A stretch of 17,446 bases of DNA from an uncultured Pirellulaceae bacterium (GTDB lineage Bacteria > Planctomycetota > Planctomycetia > Pirellulales > Pirellulaceae): positions 1-17,446 of the forward strand of contig CAKQWG010000063.1 in NCBI GenBank assembly GCA_934278005.1, written 5' to 3'. The notes under the pieces are model-generated. The model saw only the letters and a list, made by a program, of their open reading frames with translations. It made no database searches and had not been told where the DNA came from. Shown in pieces: positions 14,639-17,446 of this stretch. Made by a program: the position numbers and the translations under genes. Each line of letters starts with the position of its first letter. Position 1 is the stretch's first letter.

Positions 14639-15394
14639 CTAGGCCGCGCCGGTGAGTTTGTGGAAGGCCTCATCTAGGTCTCCATCTCCCTTGACCGATC
14701 GCAGCTCGGCGACGGTTCCGTCGAAGACCTTGCGGCCCTCATTGATCAGCACCACGCGATCGGCCATGGCTTCGACCTCTTGCAGGATGTGCGTTGAGAG
14801 TAGAATCGTTTTCGTCTCGCGAAGTTTGCGCATAGTCTTGCGCACTTCGCGAATCTGATTGGGATCCAGGCCGGCGGTAGGTTCATCTAAGATCAACACG
14901 TCCGGCTCGTGCAACAAGGCTTGCGCCATACCGACACGCTGCTTAAAGCCCTTAGACAACTTGCTGGTGGCCTTGTTGACCACAGTGCCCAAGTCGCACA
15001 AATCGATCACTGCTTCGATGCGTTCTTTCTTGCGCCGCACGTCCATTCCGCGGGCTTCGGCAAAAAAGTCGAGCATCCCCAGTGGAGTCATTTCAGGGTA
15101 GAGCGGACCGTTCTCGGGCAGGTATCCCAGGTGCCGCGAGCCGGCGATCCGATCTTGGAACATGTCGTGTCCAGCGATCTTTGCTACCCCTTCGCTGGGC
15201 GCCAAGTAGCCGGTCAACATTTTCATAGTGGTGCTTTTGCCCGCCCCGTTGGGGCCCAGAAAAGCGACCAGCTCACCTTCGTAAACTTTGAAGTCCACAT
15301 CGCGTGCAGCGGCAAAGGGGCCGTAGAACTTGGATAACCCAATCGCTTCAATCATGGGGCGGCGGTCGGAAGCCCCCACATTGGATTCTGGCAT
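14639..15394 (-). CDS. ABC-2 type ATPase (GldA-like)
   Basis: A 251-residue cytoplasmic ATP-binding subunit that would power the GldFG permease. Walker A GPNGAGKST is at 47-55, signature LSKGFKQR at 146-153, Walker B LILDEP at 167-172 with the D-loop GLDP, and H-loop His201 in LLSTH. The Q-loop region reads YLPENGPLY, where the usual Gln is replaced, as in GldA-type proteins. All catalytic motifs are intact. AGAGGA lies 11 bases before the ATG at 15394; Met14 (15355, MIEAIGLSKFYG) is an alternative start closer to the domain edge. It is the first gene of the probable operon ATPase-GldFG-DUF4340. The exact substrate class cannot be told. Confidence 0.93.
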   Translation of the reverse strand: MPESNVGASDRRPMIEAIGLSKFYGPFAAARDVDFKVYEGELVAFLGPNGAGKSTTMKMLTGYLAPSEGVAKIAGHDMFQDRIAGSRHLGYLPENGPLYPEMTPLGMLDFFAEARGMDVRRKKERIEAVIDLCDLGTVVNKATSKLSKGFKQRVGMAQALLHEPDVLILDEPTAGLDPNQIREVRKTMRKLRETKTILLSTHILQEVEAMADRVVLINEGRKVFDGTVAELRSVKGDGDLDEAFHKLTGAA

Positions 15395-15487
15395 GTTGCT
15401 GCAAATCCTCTTCTTAATTCTTAACAGTTAATTGAGCGTGGTACCGCTCTTGAAAATGCCGCAAGAAAAACGTGGCAGTCATCTTAA

Positions 15488-15517
15488 ACTATAGACTGCG
15501 AAATCGGCTCGCGCCAA
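15488..15517 (-). promoter_or_regulatory. Candidate sigma70-type promoter for the ABC operon
   Basis: On the minus strand TTGGCG (15512-15517) and TATAGT (15488-15493) are 18 bp apart. They match consensus at 4/6 and 5/6 positions. Transcription would start about 87 bases before the ATPase start codon. Confidence 0.35.
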
Positions 15518-15742
15518 CTTCAGCCCTGCCGATACACTCCGCAGCCCAACCACGCTCCGCAGCAAAAGCGGCGCTGACTTGCAACGCGTGAGGCCACGGT
15601 TCGCGGCCCATGGCCGCATCCCGGTCGTGCAACTTTCAAAAATGTGCATTGACAATGGTTTCGCGAAGCGATTTGGCCGAATCTTAAACCTGGCAGCCTC
15701 ACCAGTCGCGGGTCCGACAAGCCACACTGTGCTGCCCAACTA

Positions 15743-15780
15743 ACGCGATAGGGATTTACGCGAAAGGGATTTAGGGATTT
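15743..15780. repeat. Short tandem repeat, 15-bp unit
   Basis: ACGCGATAGGGATTT is followed by ACGCGAAAGGGATTT (one base different) and a partial AGGGATTT. It lies in the divergent spacer; function is unknown. Confidence 0.7.
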
Positions 15781-16161
15781 AACAGTGTGACGAACGTTCG
15801 GGTTGTAACGCATGCCAGCAATCAATAAGCTGCCAAATGCTTCGGCCGGAGAACATTAACTTCCGGCATGATCGCACTAAATTGACTAGCTCTTCGTCTC
15901 GGCAGAGAGTCTACACCCTTTCCAAAGTTACGAAGAGTGCCCTTGCTCGGTTCGCCACAGATTTTTGTTCGTTCCTAAAAAACTCGCAAAATGACTTAAC
16001 ATTAAGCGGCCCAGTAGGGGAAAACGGCTTGCAAGCTTTGGCTGAGGCCGATAAACTGCCAAGCTCCTTCTGGCCAGCCAGTAAGCTTTCTGTACCGAAA
16101 CATTCGGTCTAGCCAGACTGGATTTCATTCACAAACAACGACGGATCAGCCGCGCCCAGCC

Positions 16162-16614
16162 ATGACATTGTCACAAAAAACAACCGTTGCCAAGCCAAAT
16201 CAACTGCCTCAGAAGTGGTATCATGTAGATGCATCTGAGCAAATCTTGGGACGCCTGGCCAGCGACATAGCTATGATCTTGATGGGCAAACACCGCCCAA
16301 CTTACACCCCGCACGTTGATACAGGTGACTTTGTGGTTGTAACCAACGCCGAAAAGGTGGTTATGACCGGACGCAAGTTCGAGCACCGCCACTACGCTTG
16401 GTACAACGGCTACACCGGCCAGAAGATGGAAAGCTACCAAGATCGCCTGGCCCGCAAGCCTGAGGACCTAATCATTCATGCTGTGCGGCGCATGCTTCCC
16501 AAAAACAAGCTGGCCACACAGATGCTCAGCAAGCTGAAGGTCTACGCTGGCGGCGAGCACCCACACCAAGCTCAACAATGCGAAACGATCGAATTGGGCA
16601 AAAAGGCCTCCTAA
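16162..16614 (+). CDS. rplM: 50S ribosomal protein L13
   Basis: A 150-residue protein, near the usual ~142-150. It carries the conserved KWYHVDASEQILGRLAS opening, then MGKHRPTYTPHVDTGDFVVV, YNGYTG, and RRMLPKNKLATQMLSKLKVY followed by GGEHPHQAQ, all L13 hallmarks. L13 binds 23S rRNA and is an early assembly protein of the large subunit. The ATG at 16162 gives the expected short N-terminal extension; no clear Shine-Dalgarno site precedes it. It is followed 101 bp later by rpsI in the same direction, the widely conserved L13-S9 pair. Confidence 0.98.
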   Translation: MTLSQKTTVAKPNQLPQKWYHVDASEQILGRLASDIAMILMGKHRPTYTPHVDTGDFVVVTNAEKVVMTGRKFEHRHYAWYNGYTGQKMESYQDRLARKPEDLIIHAVRRMLPKNKLATQMLSKLKVYAGGEHPHQAQQCETIELGKKAS

Positions 16615-16715
16615 TCCAATTCACTGCGACTGATTGACCAACCCGTCCAGCCGCATACACCCAAGACAACGCACACACTGCATTACTGCACATCACTTAG
16701 GATTCTGAAAACCTC

Positions 16716-17129
16716 ATGGTTGCCATCAAAAAAGACAAAATTAACGGAGATTGCTTGGGTACTGGCCGCCGTAAGTCCGCAGTGGCTCGAGTGCGCGTTC
16801 GCCCAGGTAGCGGAAAGATCGTTATCAACGGCAAGCCGCTCGAAGTGTTCTTCCCAACCGATCAACACCAGCAAGACGTACTGCAAACACTGGCACATGT
16901 TGGTCAGACGGATAGCGTCGATGTGATCGTACGCGTTAGCGGTGGCGGCTTGACGGGTCAGTCGGGTGCGATTCGCATGGCGATCGCGCGTGCCCTGTGC
17001 GGCATGAACGAAGAACACTTCCAACCGCTCCGAGACGACGGCTTCCTAACTCGCGATTCCCGCATGAAGGAACGTAAGAAGCCAGGTCTACACGGTGCCC
17101 GCCGTGGAACTCAGTTCAGCAAGCGCTAA
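16716..17129 (+). CDS. rpsI: 30S ribosomal protein S9
   Basis: A 137-residue protein. It shows GTGRRKSAVARVRVRPGSGK near the N-terminus, INGKPLEVFF, the VSGGGLTGQSGAIRMAIARAL core, and the family end RKKPGLHGARRGTQFSKR. The C-terminal Lys-Arg reaches toward the P-site tRNA in the small subunit. The start matches the family length; the spacer before it has no strong ribosome site. It is probably cotranscribed with rplM. Two hairpins lie downstream. Confidence 0.98.
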   Translation: MVAIKKDKINGDCLGTGRRKSAVARVRVRPGSGKIVINGKPLEVFFPTDQHQQDVLQTLAHVGQTDSVDVIVRVSGGGLTGQSGAIRMAIARALCGMNEEHFQPLRDDGFLTRDSRMKERKKPGLHGARRGTQFSKR

Positions 17130-17160
17130 ACTGCGTCCAAAAGTTTTTATTCGGTTCTTC

Positions 17161-17189
17161 TCCCCGATGGCTGCTTCGCAAGCCGGGGA
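17161..17189 (+). terminator. Hairpin after rpsI (first)
   Basis: TCCCCG (17161-17166) pairs with CGGGGA (17184-17189), with further partial pairing inside around a TTCG loop. It lies about 30 bases after the rpsI stop. No U-run follows. Confidence 0.35.
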
Positions 17190-17216
17190 CTTCTGCCGGC
17201 CCGATGTCGAGCTTCC

Positions 17217-17244
17217 CCCAGGCTGCTGTTAAAGGCAGCCTGGG
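17217..17244 (+). terminator. Hairpin after rpsI (second, stronger)
   Basis: CCCAGGCTGC (17217-17226) and GCAGCCTGGG (17235-17244) form a perfect 10-bp, GC-rich stem with an 8-base loop. It is the strongest hairpin in the window and a likely end of the rplM-rpsI transcript, although a U-run is missing. It could serve either strand. Confidence 0.55.
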
Positions 17245-17446
17245 ATGCGTCGTATCTGGGGTCCCCTTCCAGCGATCGGCCTAGCATAGCCGCGCTCAGC
17301 TGCACAGTTTGCTAAACGGTGAGTACAAGCAGAGGGCTGCGCGGCAGCTCTTTGTAGTGCTGCGACTGGTCGTAGCTTTGGCGGTGGCTAGGTCGTACAG
17401 CAAGTCAGACGTTAAGAACGCCTTCTGGGCCGCGCAAAAGCTTCTG

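Larger units (their letters stand above)
15395..16161. other. Divergent intergenic region between the ABC ATPase and rplM
   Basis: 767 bp with no credible gene. It must contain promoters for both directions. Visible items are a candidate promoter toward the ATPase (15488-15517), a GCGGCC-CAT-GGCCGC inverted repeat (15603-15617), a 15-bp tandem repeat (15743-15780) and a GCCGGA/TCCGGC hairpin (15845-15867). I could not place the rplM promoter with confidence. Confidence 0.6.
17130..17446. other. Downstream region of rpsI to window end
   Basis: No gene is seen in the last 317 bp, apart from two hairpins (17161-17189, 17217-17244). The final ~200 bp is GC-rich with no recognisable feature; a gene could begin beyond the edge. 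Confidence 0.5.

Noticed and set aside
15479..15825. Overlapping minus-strand frames upstream of the ABC ATPase
   Set aside because: Rich in Arg/Ser/Pro as expected for random translation of GC-rich spacer, one running through the tandem GGGATTT repeat; no start signals.
15837..16112. 91-codon plus-strand frame upstream of rplM
   Set aside because: No ribosome site, unremarkable composition and no family resemblance. A real small gene cannot be fully excluded without conservation data.
17281..17446. Third copy of the dispersed repeat at the window end
   Set aside because: Superficially similar composition, but neither conserved block nor the CCTGCGCAGG palindrome is present on either strand.

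Overview
The window looks like chromosome of a planctomycete, most likely Pirellulaceae (Rhodopirellula/Blastopirellula-like). The reasons are the gene families: a secreted FG-GAP/VCBS-repeat protein fused to a sialidase-type BNR propeller, a secreted LamG/DUF1080-like protein, a fused GldF-GldG ABC-2 protein next to a DUF4340 protein, and a rhomboid with a C-terminal DUF6576-like tail. Base composition is moderately GC-rich. Weak or absent Shine-Dalgarno sites before several genes and fairly long spacers also fit. This assignment rests on recognising families, not on a search.

Layout. Positions 1-71 hold a tRNA-Glu(UUC) on the minus strand, cut by the window edge. A rightward pair follows (303-1380): a single-domain rhodanese and an overlapping secreted jelly-roll protein. 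From about 1.7 to 15.4 kb every gene is on the minus strand. Read in the direction of transcription (right to left) they are: ABC ATPase, GldF-GldG fusion, DUF4340 protein, rhomboid protease, diaminopimelate decarboxylase (lysA), an OprO/OprP-like porin, and the FG-GAP/sialidase fusion. A 767-bp divergent spacer then leads to the rightward ribosomal pair rplM-rpsI, followed by two hairpins.

How the genes work together. The ATPase, the permease/GldG fusion and the DUF4340 protein form one ABC-2-type complex of the gliding-associated (Gld) class, probably expressed as an operon. Rhomboid and lysA are about 30-65 bp apart and probably cotranscribed. The porin and the FG-GAP/sialidase protein are both exported and may serve uptake and surface glycan or carbohydrate recognition, but the sequence gives no direct link. 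rplM-rpsI is the usual L13-S9 pair.

The non-coding DNA is the least explained part. There are two copies of a ~160-bp dispersed intergenic repeat, both downstream of minus-strand stop codons. There is also a hairpin with an adjacent 'RRERRGAE'-type repeat, a 29-bp tandem repeat, and acidic/alanine-rich coding minisatellites in both the DUF4340 and GldFG genes. I see no CRISPR array, phage, insertion sequence or defence system. The window is mostly ordinary chromosome with some unusual repeats and domain fusions.
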